A stretch of DNA of 64,000 nt from Protea cynaroides (Eukaryota > Streptophyta > Magnoliopsida > Proteales > Proteaceae). How positions within the stretch are numbered: position 1 is the first letter of the stretch; every line of letters begins with the position of its first letter. A program made the position numbers and the translations under genes. Where the stretch lies: the NCBI GenBank assembly GCA_028583415.1, contig CM053267.1:51040914-51104913 (forward strand), written 5' to 3'. Shown in pieces: positions 36,494 through 46,109 of this stretch. The notes beneath the pieces are model-generated. The model worked only from the letters and a program-made list of their open reading frames with translations, made no database searches and was not told the origin of the DNA.

Positions 36494-37364
36494 CTCCGCG
36501 CCGATACGGATATCATCCCGGCCATGCGCCGATGTGAAACCCATTCGACCCAAGGTTTCGCCAAGTGTGGAGACCCCTTGGGCCGAGGAGGGAAAACACG
36601 GCTCCACATCGATACGGATATCATCCCGGCCATGCGCCGATGTGAAACCCATTCGACCCAAGGCTTTCACCAAGTGTGAAGACCCCTTGGGCCGAGGAGG
36701 GAAGACACGGCTCCACGCCGATACGGATATCATCCCGGCCATGCGCCGATGTGAAACCCATTCGACCCAAGGCTTTCACCAACTGTGAAGACCCCTTGGG
36801 CCGGGGAGGGAAGACACGGCTCCACGCCGATACGGTTATCATCCCGGCCATGCGCCGATGTGAAACCCATTCGACCCAAGGCTTTCACCAAGTGTGGAGA
36901 CCCCTTAGGCCGAGGAGGGAAGACACGGCTTCACGCCGATACGGATATCATCCCGGCCATGCGCCGATGTGAAACCCATTCGACCCAAGGCTTTCACCAA
37001 GTGTGGATACCCCTTGGGCCGAGGAGGGAAGACATGGCTCCACGTCGATACGGATATCATCCCGGCCATGCGCCGATGTGAAACCCATTCGACCCAAGGC
37101 TTTCACCAAGTGTGGAGACCCCTTGGGCCGAGGAGGGAAGACACGGCTCCACGCTGATACAGATATCATCCCGGCCATGCGCCGATGTGAAACCCATTCG
37201 ACCCAAGGCTTTCACCAAGAGTGGAAACCCCTTGGGCCGAGGAGGGAAAGCACGGCTCCGCGCCGATACGGATGTCATCCCGGCAATGCACCGATGTGAA
37301 ACCCATTCGACCCAAGGCTTTCACCAAGTGTGGAAACCCCTTGGGCCGAGGAGGGTAGACACAT
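36494..37364 (+). repeat. 109-bp tandem repeat, eight copies, between integrase and antisense gene
   Basis: The phrase GAAACCCATTCGACCCAAGG recurs eight times from about 36535 to 37298 at exact 109-bp spacing. Units also hold GATACGGATATCATCCCGGC and CCTTGGGCCGAGGAGGG. Because 109 is not a multiple of three, overlapping frames of 62-120 codons appear in all phases on both strands. These are not genes. Confidence 0.93.
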
Positions 37365-37535
37365 TAAAGACATGAACCTTTCATCAAGGACAAGCAGGAA
37401 AGAGCAAACACAAGACTACATCGGAAAGCCTTCCATTTATCAAGGGCAAAGGAATTACATCGGTACTCTCAAATAATACCGCACATCGGTAATTACATCA
37501 TTGTAAAAAAAAAAAAATTTATACATATATATTTC
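37365..37535 (-). other. 3' region of the antisense gene
   Basis: About 170 bases between the 109-bp array and the antisense stop codon. On the minus strand there is a run of 13 T at 37504-37516 and a GATAAATGG that could serve as a weak polyadenylation signal near 37435. No strong AATAAA is seen. Confidence 0.35.
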
Positions 37536-38258
37536 CTAAGAGTGGGGGCGATCGTCGGCAGAGACACCTTCAGCTTGAGCCGACTCTGGAGGACGAAAAC
37601 CACCGAAAGTAGGAGGGTGGCCCTCGGCAGAAGCGGCCCCATCTTGAGGCGTCGTAGGGGTCCCATCAATGTCCGAATAGGTTGAAGGCTCTTCACCCTC
37701 GAACACCTCGTCCAGTTGTCGGAGCATATCGTCATCTTCCACCTCGGGGATCTCCACCTCGTCCTCATCAGATACGAGGCACGCGGCGCCGGTATAGTCT
37801 ACACCCGGCACTTTCTCGTCCACAAACTCTTTCAGAGCAAGTTCCCCCTGGGTAAAGCTCTGAAGGGATAGCCACCCCACCAACTCCTTGAACCCCTCGA
37901 ACCTCTGGTATAATCGCACTGCGTTGGTTGCGAGAGAGCGCACCTTCATGTAGCCATCACGCCACCGAGACCGTTGAGTCTTCACCCGATCCAGGGCAAG
38001 CTTCAGTTGACCGATCCGTTCCTCCCGCGACCTGGCCTCGTCCTCAAGGCGTTGTTTGTCTTGACGCACCTGGGTGTTTTCCCGCACCAAACGAGTGACC
38101 TCGGCAGTCACAGTAGTCACTTCACGCTCTTTGTAACATAGCTGCCTTCTAACATCATCCCTCGCTTCCTCAGCAGTATGCAGCTTGCTATCCGTCTCGG
38201 CCAGGTTTCGTGCCGTCTCTTCGGCGTGTTCTTTCAACGTTTCAAGATACACGCTGAG
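37536..38258 (-). CDS. antisense gene exon 3 (coiled-coil part)
   Basis: About 240 codons read from the minus strand, starting LSVYLETLKEHAEETARN. It has strong heptad-like runs rich in Glu, Lys, Arg and Leu for roughly the first 110 residues (DKQRLEDEARSREERIGQLKL), then an acidic tail (EDEVEIPEVEDDD) and a Pro/Gly-rich end at a TGA stop. A consensus acceptor TTTAATGCAG precedes it and the exon joins exon 2 in phase 0. Comparable coiled-coil ends are common in the extra antisense ORFs of Tat elements. The function of such proteins is unknown. Confidence 0.7.
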   Translation of the reverse strand, partial: LSVYLETLKEHAEETARNLAETDSKLHTAEEARDDVRRQLCYKEREVTTVTAEVTRLVRENTQVRQDKQRLEDEARSREERIGQLKLALDRVKTQRSRWRDGYMKVRSLATNAVRLYQRFEGFKELVGWLSLQSFTQGELALKEFVDEKVPGVDYTGAACLVSDEDEVEIPEVEDDDMLRQLDEVFEGEEPSTYSDIDGTPTTPQDGAASAEGHPPTFGGFRPPESAQAEGVSADDRPHS

Positions 38259-38334
38259 CTGCATTAAAGAAACAAATCAAGTTAGCAAAGGGACAAAGGT
38301 ATCTGTCGACCCAAAAAAAAAAAAAATTTCTTAC
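38259..38334 (-). other. antisense gene intron 2
   Basis: 76 bp on the minus strand: donor G|GTAAGA, a T-rich run, branch-like CTAAC (plus positions 38281-38285), acceptor TTTAATGCAG. Phase 0. Confidence 0.7.
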
Positions 38335-38969
38335 CGATGCGCCAAGTGTATCTGCCCCCGATATAAGCGAAGGCATGGGGAGCCCCCGCACCAAAGATCG
38401 GTCCCGAGGAAGGATGACCCCCTGCAGCAGTTCCCTCGCGGCCCGGATGTCCCCCATGGCGGTATCCTCTTCGGTTAGCGCCCAGTCAGGACGAAATGCT
38501 CGTTCATCCTCAGTACGATCGCGAGGGGAGGGTCCCAGCAGGGGAATGCGCCTAACCTCACCTCGGACATCGCCCGTAACTTGAGGCACCATAGGCCTCT
38601 CGACAGAAGTAGCTGGTGACGTCCGGACTCGTGCCGGGGTCGGTTGCCGGGCCGTGATAACCTCGAAAGTCTCCCCCAACGCTAGAACAGCCTCCGTTCC
38701 AGTAGCAGGGGCCCCCTTACCTGAAAAATCAAGGACACGGTACCGAGGAATGAGAGGCATTGCATAGACAAGCGCGGCAGAGGCCAAGGCAGAATCAGGA
38801 GAAAGCTTACGAGTCCTTTCAGGAGGACGTCTGGTGAGGTCACCCTCGGCACCAGCCGGATCCGTGGCAACCCTCGGCGTCGAGTCCCCCTGTGCCCTCT
38901 TTGCCGTAGCCTCCTTCGTCGCCTCGTTCTTCTGGCACAACTCCAGCAGATACTCCTTGCTTAGTTTCA
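38335..38969 (-). CDS. antisense gene exon 2
   Basis: About 211 codons on the minus strand, from KLSKEYLLELCQKNEATK to ISGADTLGAS. It is Ala/Thr/Pro/Arg-rich and probably disordered (TPRVATDPAGAEGDLTRRPP), with a more ordered end (ALTEEDTAMGDIRAARELLQ). It is flanked by an acceptor TGTTTTGCAG and a donor GGTAAG. The longer open frame (to 39036) includes intron sequence, so I trimmed it. No enzyme motif. Confidence 0.7.
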
Positions 38970-39043
38970 CTGCAAAACACATAATCAGAATCAACCCAGT
39001 TAGTAGGTCAACATCGGCCCGACAACAATAAAACAATACTCAC
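38970..39043 (-). other. antisense gene intron 1
   Basis: 74 bp on the minus strand: donor GTGAGT, consensus branch site TACTAAC (plus 38999-39005), acceptor TTTTGCAG. It is one of the cleanest introns in the window. Confidence 0.7.
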
Positions 39044-39975
39044 AAAGGCGGTTTTCATGCAGCACGAGAGTCCCTCAGTTCGGCCACCCGAATCCGAGCA
39101 CCTTCAGTACTCCGAGCACGCCGCAACATCTCTGACTCCTCAGGAAGCAGGGGCGAATCCGTGTTGAACGCCTCGGCATCCAGCTTCTTCCAGACATTCG
39201 TCAGCGTAACATTCGCACCTCGGATGTAGAAAAATTTATTCTTCCACAACTTGATCGAGGTCGGCTTATCTGCCAAGAGATCGCCAAATTCGGGCCTTTT
39301 TGCGAAATAGTACCACCCGGACCGACAGTAGTCGTTAAAGGTAAACATGTGGCGGAACATGTTCAGTGTCGGTGCACACCCCAACCTCCGGAAGTATATG
39401 ATGAATACCATCATATTGTTCCAGGAGTTCGGCATCAGTTGAATGGGAGCCAGTTGGTAGAATCCTAAGATCTCAGCCACTAACTTCGGCACCGGCACCC
39501 GAAAACCAGCCTTGAACATTTCAATGTTCACGCATAGCTCCGACCTACGACTCCAGCAGGCTCGCTCCCCCTTGAGGGGCTTCCGAATTTCCACGTCATC
39601 CGGAATCTGATAACGCTCCTGGAGACTGTTGAGCTCTGCCTCGGTTAGGAGCGACACCTCTCCCCGGGCATCAAAATCTGGAGGAGCCTCGGCCTCTTCC
39701 CGGGCATGTATCAACACCTCCGAGCCGACCTCATGGGTAGACACTCCCAATAGCATTTCTTGCCGGGAGGGATCTATTTTGGTCAAAAGCTCTACCTCGG
39801 AACCGCCCTCCGAAACTCGCCCCACCGAGCCACTGGGTAAGGAGGAGCTCGAGGTCGACCCGCTACCAGATGAGGACGAGATACCACCACTACTACTACT
39901 ACCACTGCTGGAGGAGGATGTCCCCACCTTCTCTATGTCTACCTGAACATCGGTCTCCCTACCTTCGTCAGCCAT
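39044..39975 (-). CDS. antisense gene exon 1, gypsy-type transposon domain
   Basis: Minus-strand frame from ATG at 39975 (MADEGRETDVQVD). It opens with a Ser/Gly-rich acidic stretch. A globular part from about residue 105 to 290 resembles the Pfam family called Putative gypsy type transposon (Transposase_28): FKAGFRVPVPKLVAEILGFY, then YFRRLGCAPTLNMFRHMF, then SGWYYFAKRP and WKNKFFYIRG. This domain is known from extra ORFs of plant Tat elements. In this copy a TGA (39055-39053) stops the frame 9 bases before the GTGAGT donor. The next frame reads HENRL up to the donor and joins exon 2 correctly, so a one-base net change seems to have broken it. Use of an upstream weak donor is an alternative. 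Confidence 0.72.
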
Positions 39976-40144
39976 ACTACAAAAAACTAAGGGAAAAAAC
40001 TTACTGATTGAAAGATCGCACCGAGCTCAAACGACCGTGCCGCTTCGAAGTCACCGATCCGATGTATAAGGTGCAGAACCGAAGTAAGTGCGAAATAGTT
40101 GCTGCTGCGAAACTCAGAGTGGGGGACCTCCATGCCCCACTCAT

Positions 40145-40155
40145 CTTTTATAAAG
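40145..40155 (-). promoter_or_regulatory. TATA box of the antisense gene
   Basis: Minus-strand CTTTATAAAAG, about 170 bp upstream of the ATG at 39975 and immediately downstream (in antisense sense) of the G-box array. It predicts a transcription start near 40115. Confidence 0.55.
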
Positions 40156-40326
40156 CATCAGCCCTCCCGAAGACACGTGTCGCCACATCATTGACAGGAA
40201 CTTCGGTGCATTTATTACCGAATATAAACTCGGGTCCGTCATTCGGGTCCCGCCTTGCGGTATCCATATCAGACCCGGAACACCGAACCCGGATCCAGGG
40301 ACCACTTCGGAGCCACCATCAAGAGG

Positions 40327-41180
40327 AACACTGAGGCATATTGGCCGCAGTGCCCACATCGGTTCAAATGGTTCGGATCACGTGATAGTCCCGTGACAGC
40401 CATGGAACCGTACCCAGGAACACCGAGGCATATTAGCTGCAGTGCCCACAACGGTCCAAATGGCTCGGATCACGTGATAGTCCCGTGACAGCCACAGAAC
40501 TGTACCCAGGAACACCGAGGCATATTGGCCGCAGTGCCCACATTGGTCCAAATGGCTCGGATCACGTGATAGTCCCGTGACAGCCACGGAACCGTCCCCG
40601 TAAACCTCGAGGCATATTGGCCGCAGTGCCCACAACGGTCCAAATGGCTCCGATCACGTGATAGTCCCGTGACAGCCATGGAACCGTACCCAGGAACACC
40701 GAGGCATATTGGCCGCAATACCCACATTGGTCCAAATGACTCGGATCACGTGATAGTCCCGTGACAACCATGAAACCGTCCCCGTAAACCTCGAGGCATA
40801 TTGGCCGCAGTGCCCACAACGGTTCAAATGGCTCGGATCACGTGATAGTCCCGTGACAGCCATGGAACCATACCCAGGAACACCGAGGCATATTGGCCGC
40901 AGTGCCCACAACGGTTCAAATGGCTCGGATCACGTGATAGTCCCATGACAGCCACGGAACCGTACCCAGGAACACCGAGGCATATTGGCCGCAGTGTCCA
41001 CATCGGTCCAAATGGCTCGGATCACGTGATAGTCCCGTGACAGCCACGGAACTGACCCCGTAAATATCGAGGCATATTGGCCGCAGTGCCGACATCGGTT
41101 AAACTGGCTCGAATCACGTGACAGTCCCGTGACAGCCACGGAATCGTACCCAGGAACACCGAGGCATATTGGCCACAGTG
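40327..41180. repeat. 92-bp tandem repeat with palindromic G-boxes
   Basis: The phrase GAGGCATATTGGCCGCAGTG recurs about ten times at 92-bp spacing (40333 to 41163). Nine units carry ATCACGTGAT or one-base variants, a palindrome around the G-box core CACGTG, at 40377, 40469, 40561 and on to about 41113. Each is followed by AGTCCCGTGACAGCC. Minus-strand 85-codon frames are repeat artefacts. The array lies upstream of the antisense gene and just inside the 3' LTR. Confidence 0.92.
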
Positions 41181-41504
41181 CCCACAACGGTACCGAGCCC
41201 AATACACTGCAAAATACCGCAGTGACTTGACCGCAGTGCCCACCTCGGCCACGCCTTGGAACCCCGACGCAAGAGCCAGCATGCCCTAAAAGGACGTAGT
41301 AGCTCCAACCTCCGATAAGCACTCTTTCAGCCATCACCACCGCATCCCAAGCTACAAACGGCTCCCACCCCAGACAAGACCTGTCAGATAGAAAAGGCAA
41401 ACCTTCCGGTTTCGGCAGAGCAACAAGGCAACTTGTTAGGGGAAGGGACCATATCTATTTTTGCTCAACCGAACCCTACAGATTCGGCAGAGCAACGAGG
41501 CAAG
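41181..41504 (+). other. spacer and polypurine region before the 3' LTR
   Basis: Ends TTCGGCAGAGCAACGAGGCAAG, a purine-rich stretch directly against the LTR start TGTTAGGG and the likely polypurine tract. An earlier near-copy, TTCGGCAGAGCAACAAGGCA then TTGTTAGGGG, lies 72 bases upstream (41411-41442), as if the tract and LTR start had been duplicated. Confidence 0.6.
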
Positions 41505-41954
41505 TGTTAGGGAATTAAACATCTATGGTCCACATCCGCCGACACGTTGGATTTTGACATCAGCGCCACGTCGAGATTAACTATTTAACAGAAGGGTAAA
41601 ATCGGTATTGCCCCTTGATCCACGAAAAGGGTAAAATCGACATTTTAGGGATTCCACACTATTCACTATAAATAGGGCGAATCCCGAGGATTTGAAGGAG
41701 GACATTTTTTACTGCTCATTTATTACCGCTTTGGGATTGTCGCTCTGACACATAGGTCGGATAATCTCACCTCACCCCACAATTTTCTATAATATCTTAG
41801 TGGGCTCGACACCGAGCCCATCAACTGTTCACAGAGCCTGACTTTGGCATCGGAGTGGACCCGGGGCATCTAGCCCGCCTTCCTTCTTTGCCTTTTCTTG
41901 TCTTGCAGGTCCAGTCAGCGAGGAGGACCCACAGGACGGATCTGGGCCGAAACA
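41505..41954 (+). repeat. gypsy 3' LTR
   Basis: 450 bp, TGTTAGGG to CCGAAACA. Its TATAAATA is at 41667-41674. It differs from the 5' LTR at 13 positions with no indel. Confidence 0.93.
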
Positions 41955-41959
41955 CACAT
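41955..41959 (+). repeat. target site duplication CACAT (right)
   Basis: Partner of 10726-10730. Confidence 0.9.
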
Positions 41960-42028
41960 CCTTGCGTTATGTAATTGTTTTCTTTTTATTGTGTTATTTT
42001 ATATCCTGAATAGATTTTAATTTCTACA
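41960..42028 (+). repeat. copia-type LTR, family A, copy 2 (right end)
   Basis: Continues 9738-10730 after the gypsy insertion. Ends TTTCTACA and is followed at about 42031 by TGGTCTCAGA, a degraded tRNA-Met primer site. Confidence 0.6.
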
Positions 42029-42613
42029 AATTGGTCTCAGAACTTCTCTGTCATTTTGTTTGTCTGATTCTCGATATCACGAAGTTAAGATATGGCTCAA
42101 GTATCTAGTACGATATTGATAAGTTCAATGCGAAGAACAACTTCACCCTTTGGTGATGAAGATTGAAGAATTCATGACTAAGCCTTTGTAAGGAAATTCA
42201 CGTTAAGTTTCAAATCAATATTAACGAACTAATGTTGTACATAGTGAAAACTGACAAAATAAATATAAAACAGTTTATCAAAAAAGAAACTTTAAACAAA
42301 AAATTAACTAGTGAGGATTCTCGTATCTGTGGACAGCAATAGGAGTGATTTGGAAACTCTAATACGTGACTGGATTAAATAATAATCCTAATTACTACAT
42401 GCCACTAACAAACTTGTTTTCGTAGCTACAATCGCTTCCAAATTTAAAATATTGTACCTCCCTAATGGTGGGAAAACTAAGTTCCTAGTGATTGAGAAAT
42501 TTAGTTATGCTACCATCCTTCTAGGTTATTGAATTATATTTTTAATTCTTAAAATGATTGACAAGTTTTGAAGATGGAGTACAATGCCCATCCGAAATTA
42601 TTTTTCTAGGCAT
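42029..42613 (+). other. copia A interior and partial LTR relic
   Basis: 42090-42220 matches the family A leader at 6650-6790. 42290-42390 matches the middle of the family A LTR (about 1480-1600), a further partial copy. The rest, to 42613, shows nothing. Confidence 0.4.
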
Positions 42614-43903
42614 TGGATATAATCATGAGATCCCTTTTGTGAGTTGTTGTCTCACGTACGATTCTAGAACACAATAACTTTGTTGTTTGATATTGTAATG
42701 TTTTGATTTTTCTCCTTGAATTTCCTTTAAATGAGATCAGAATTGCACTGAGGTTAAGAAATTAGATTTCAAAAACTAAAGTTTAAGAATAAAATAGTGG
42801 ATTAATGGGAATAATATTAGAAATTAATAACAAATCAATGTTGTAACTGATGAAAATTCACAAAACAGACTCCTAAAGAAAACATAAAACCAATCATGAA
42901 CTAGTATGAACTCTCTCATGCATGGACAACAATATGATTGACCTAGACAAACTTGAGCACTTAATTAAAAACCCAAACAAACAATAATGTCTTATGGGTG
43001 AAGGTTCTCAGGACTTAGTAAGTGTGAAATTTTAAAATACAGACTAATTAATACCTGCAACCTGAAGAACCAGTGACTAGGAAAAGTGAACCCTATGAAA
43101 AAGTGTACCTAATTAAAACTTAAACCTGCAGAACCTGAAATGAAAAAGCAAATGTGAACACTCATGAAACTTAAGCCCGAACTTGAACCAAAAACTAAAA
43201 AACATTACTAAGGCTCTCTTTGGTTTGTATTATATAATGTATTATGTAATACATTATGAAATTTGTGATTGTTTGGCATGATTTATAATGTCTATTTATG
43301 ATTAAAATAAATAGATATAATGCATAATCTTCAAATAGGTTATTAGTTGTTTATCATTATAACCTATTTCTCATTATATAATGTATTATGTTTAGTGGTA
43401 CCAAACGGTCATTATTTGTTACTCAGAATCTATTATCATAATTGATTTGTCACAAACAGCTCATAATACATTATATAATACAAACCAAAGAGAGCCTAAA
43501 GTTACTAATGTGAACATCAGACCACCAATTTGGTTACCAACATCGTCCCCCAGAAAAAATTTCACCATATGTTATTTTATTTAGTCATGTGTCCAACCTT
43601 CAATTGCAGTTAACCTCTCTTTTGTAGTTGACTTAAATGAGGAAAGTTTAGAAATTTGTATCTTTTTGTTTCCCTTTGTATTGTTAGCCATTGATGCTAT
43701 TAAAGGTTACGAGAATTCTTTGTAAACATATGGAGGTGCAAGAAGAAAAGTTTATGCAACTCTTTTTGAATTGTTAGTTAAAACTGCTCTCATCTCTTTG
43801 TGGACGTAGGCACTTTGCTGAGCTATGTATATCTTACATCGTGTGATATATTGTTTTTCTTTTTGTTTCATTATGTTTTCTGCGTCGTGAATAGGTTTCA
43901 ATT
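42614..43903 (+). repeat. copia-type LTR, family A, copy 3, with MITE
   Basis: Begins TGGATATAATCATGAGATCCC, matching the start of copies 1 and 2. It ends near the phrase GAATAGGTTTCAATT and is followed by copia gag sequence. A 285-bp MITE is inserted at 43212-43496. More diverged than copies 1 and 2. Confidence 0.5.
43212..43496. mobile_element. Tourist-like (PIF/Harbinger) MITE
   Basis: Ends are long inverted repeats: GGCTCTCTTTGGTTTGTATT at the left and its exact complement at the right (AATACAAACCAAAGAGAGCC). They continue for about 35 bases. TAA flanks both sides (43209-43211 and 43497-43499), the 3-bp duplication typical of PIF/Harbinger. No coding capacity. Confidence 0.85.
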
Positions 43904-44410
43904 GAAAGAATCTCACTATTTTGTGTTAAAGGATGAAGGATATTATGATACGACAAGTCTTGGCTATGGTTTTACAGGGTAAATCAAAGAAACCAGAAAA
44001 TACATATGGGCAATGAAGAGTGGGAGGAGAGGGAGGAAAATGCGATAAGCGCTTTTCTTCTGAATCTATTAGATGGTGCATTGCAATATGTAGTGTACAT
44101 CGAATCTGCTTCTGAATTATGAGCAAAACTCGAGAGTATTTACGTGACAAAATCCCTGACAAATAAGTTGTTCTTGTAGAAGAAGTTGCATTCTCTTCAA
44201 ATGGAAGAAGGTAGAGATCTGTTAGAACATCTCATTGAGATGTTCAACTAGATTTAGAAGTCAATTAGCAAGCCTTGAGGTATTGTTAAAAAAATGAAGA
44301 CAAGGAAGGCCCTATTATTGTTATCATTGCTTCTAGGATCATATGATCTCTTGATTACGACTCTTGTTTTTGTGATGGATTAAGTTATTGCTGCTCTTAA
44401 TTAGGGGTGT
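43904..44410 (+). pseudogene. copia gag remnant
   Basis: Plus-strand translation with stops gives the copia gag (UBN2/Retrotran_gag_2) pattern: W..AL.Y, then ESASEL followed by AKLESIYVTKSLTNKLFL, KKLHSLQMEEGRDLLEHL, and later KALLLLSLLLGSYDLLITTL. Several nonsense changes and one or more frameshifts break it. It lies just downstream of LTR copy 3, as expected for gag. The zinc knuckle and all of pol are missing, and the remnant ends at the MITE starting at 44444. Confidence 0.7.
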
Positions 44411-44443
44411 CAGAGGGCTGGATTTTTCGAAATCCTAGGTCTC

Positions 44444-45153
44444 TTAGGCCCCGTTTGATAACACTTCAGCTCCCATGGAGCTACTTCTGGTTCGGAGTTG
44501 TTTTCCACTTCTTCTCCAGAGTCAGGATTTTTGGAGTAGAATAGTGTTTGATAACACTACTCCAAAATCAAAGATTATGCTTCCAGAATGCTGTTTGGTG
44601 GTGGTGGTGTTGGTGGCGATTTGGGGGGTGGTGGTGGTAGTGGTGGTGGGTGGTGGTGGTGGTGGTGGTGGTGGCGGTGGGGATGGGTGGTGGCGGTGGT
44701 GGTGGTGGTGGGGGTGGTGGTGGTGGCGGTGGCGGTGGCTGTGGCGGTGGGTGGTGACAGTGGTGGTAGGTGGTGGTGGCGGCGGTGGTGGTAGTAGGTG
44801 GTGGGTGGTGGTGGAGGCGTCGGTGGTAAGTTGGTGGGGGGTAGAGGTGGTGGGTGAAGGGTGGTGGTAGTGGTGGTGGGTGGAGGGTGGTGGTGGTGGC
44901 GGCGACTGTGGGTGGTGGTGGGGATGGTGGCGGTGGAGGGGTGGTGTGGTGATGGCAGTCGGTAGTGGTAATAGCTCTGGAGCAAGAGAAGTAAATTTTT
45001 TTAGCTCCAGTTTTTTAACTCCCATAGACATTTTTGGAGTGGTTTACTTCATGGGAGTCAAAACTTGAACCGTGTTTATCAATCGCCATTTTACTTCGGA
45101 TTAGCTCCGAAGCTAAGAAGTAAGGAGTTGGATTGTTATCAAACGGGGCCTAA
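44444..45153. mobile_element. MITE with 19-bp terminal inverted repeats and GGT microsatellite core
   Basis: Left end TTAGGCCCCGTTTGATAAC, right end its exact complement. Subterminal parts are also related (AGCTCC..GGAG phrases in inverted order). The middle (about 44597-44960) is an irregular GGT/GGC run. If the outer TTA and TAA are target duplications they do not match exactly, so a PIF/Harbinger origin is only possible. Gly/Val/Trp frames on plus and His/Pro/Thr frames on minus are translations of the microsatellite, not genes. Confidence 0.75.
44597..44960. repeat. GGT-rich microsatellite
   Basis: About 360 bases of imperfect GGT with GGC, GTA and GGGT interruptions, inside the MITE. 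Confidence 0.9.
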
Positions 45154-46109
45154 GGCCCTATCAGGGCCTGAAAAAATCTCAACCCGGACTTATCCTTGTC
45201 AGGACTCATCTTAGCTCGGCCCAGTTCTGATCAACCTTAATTGGGCCAGGCAGGGTCGGATTGGCCCTGATTGACCTGGACATTAAAAAGAAAACCTAAT
45301 TGAAAATAAAAAAAACAACTTAAGGGATAAACTCAGCTGATAAAACTAGTTTTCAACTGTTTGGGCTTGTGGGGTGCTTTGACTTGTCTTCCAACGGATA
45401 GGATTATACATCATTGTTCAAAATGAACTAATTCAGTCGTTTCCCATCAACAATGCTAAGTGAACCACCGAGCAGAGTCTGCCACTTGTCGATCGGTCCC
45501 GAACATATATTGCACAAATGAAGACTAATGAGTCAAACTCCTGACCCCGAATGATATCCCTTAATTGATGGATCGATCACATGTTGACAATTTGTGAGAC
45601 ATTCTATCTATCAAATGGTTGGTCTAACTAAATTAACCCTCCACAATGATATTTCTCTTTAAGGTGGAGAGAACATTTTGCCTACAATTGGTTCTTGCGT
45701 ATTTTCCTTGGAGGTTAGTAAATTTTGGATGTCAAGAGCTATCACATGTTACAGATTATGTGGATACATGTTATAAAGGATCGTTGCTAGCTAGGACTGC
45801 TAATAGGAGACAGGTTAGGTAAAAGCCTTATCTTAACCCTCAAAGGGGTTGGAGATCATTACCCTTAATTAAAACCGTTCAATTAAATGGTTCGATTTTA
45901 TTTTTCAAAAATGAAATTGTTTAAAACTGATGGTTTGGAAGTATTAAAACCTACTAAAACTTTACTTTAATTCATTAGTGTTGAAAATCAATTCTTAGAA
46001 ATAAATTAAAAAATTATAAATCATAAGTCACCTAATCATAAAGCGTACCTTTATAATTCTTGGTAGTAAAAATAAATTAAAATTATTTTAATATTTTCTT
46101 AAATAGTGT
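45154..46109. other. AT-rich spacer with dispersed-repeat fragment
   Basis: No gene seen. 45870-46010 resembles 58540-58690 (shared phrases TTCAAAAATGAAA, TTTGGAA, TTAGTGT, AGAAATAAATT), so both belong to one unidentified dispersed repeat. Confidence 0.35.

Noticed and set aside
36426..37375. Many overlapping frames of 60-120 codons on both strands
   Set aside because: They are the 109-bp repeat read in all phases. The repeat length is not a multiple of three and the peptides are permutations of one another.
40269..41400. Series of 85-codon minus-strand frames and one of 156
   Set aside because: They step by 92 bp with the repeat unit and have no start context or domain.
44475..45068. Gly/Trp/Val-rich and His/Pro/Thr-rich proteins
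   Set aside because: Direct translations of the GGT microsatellite inside a MITE.
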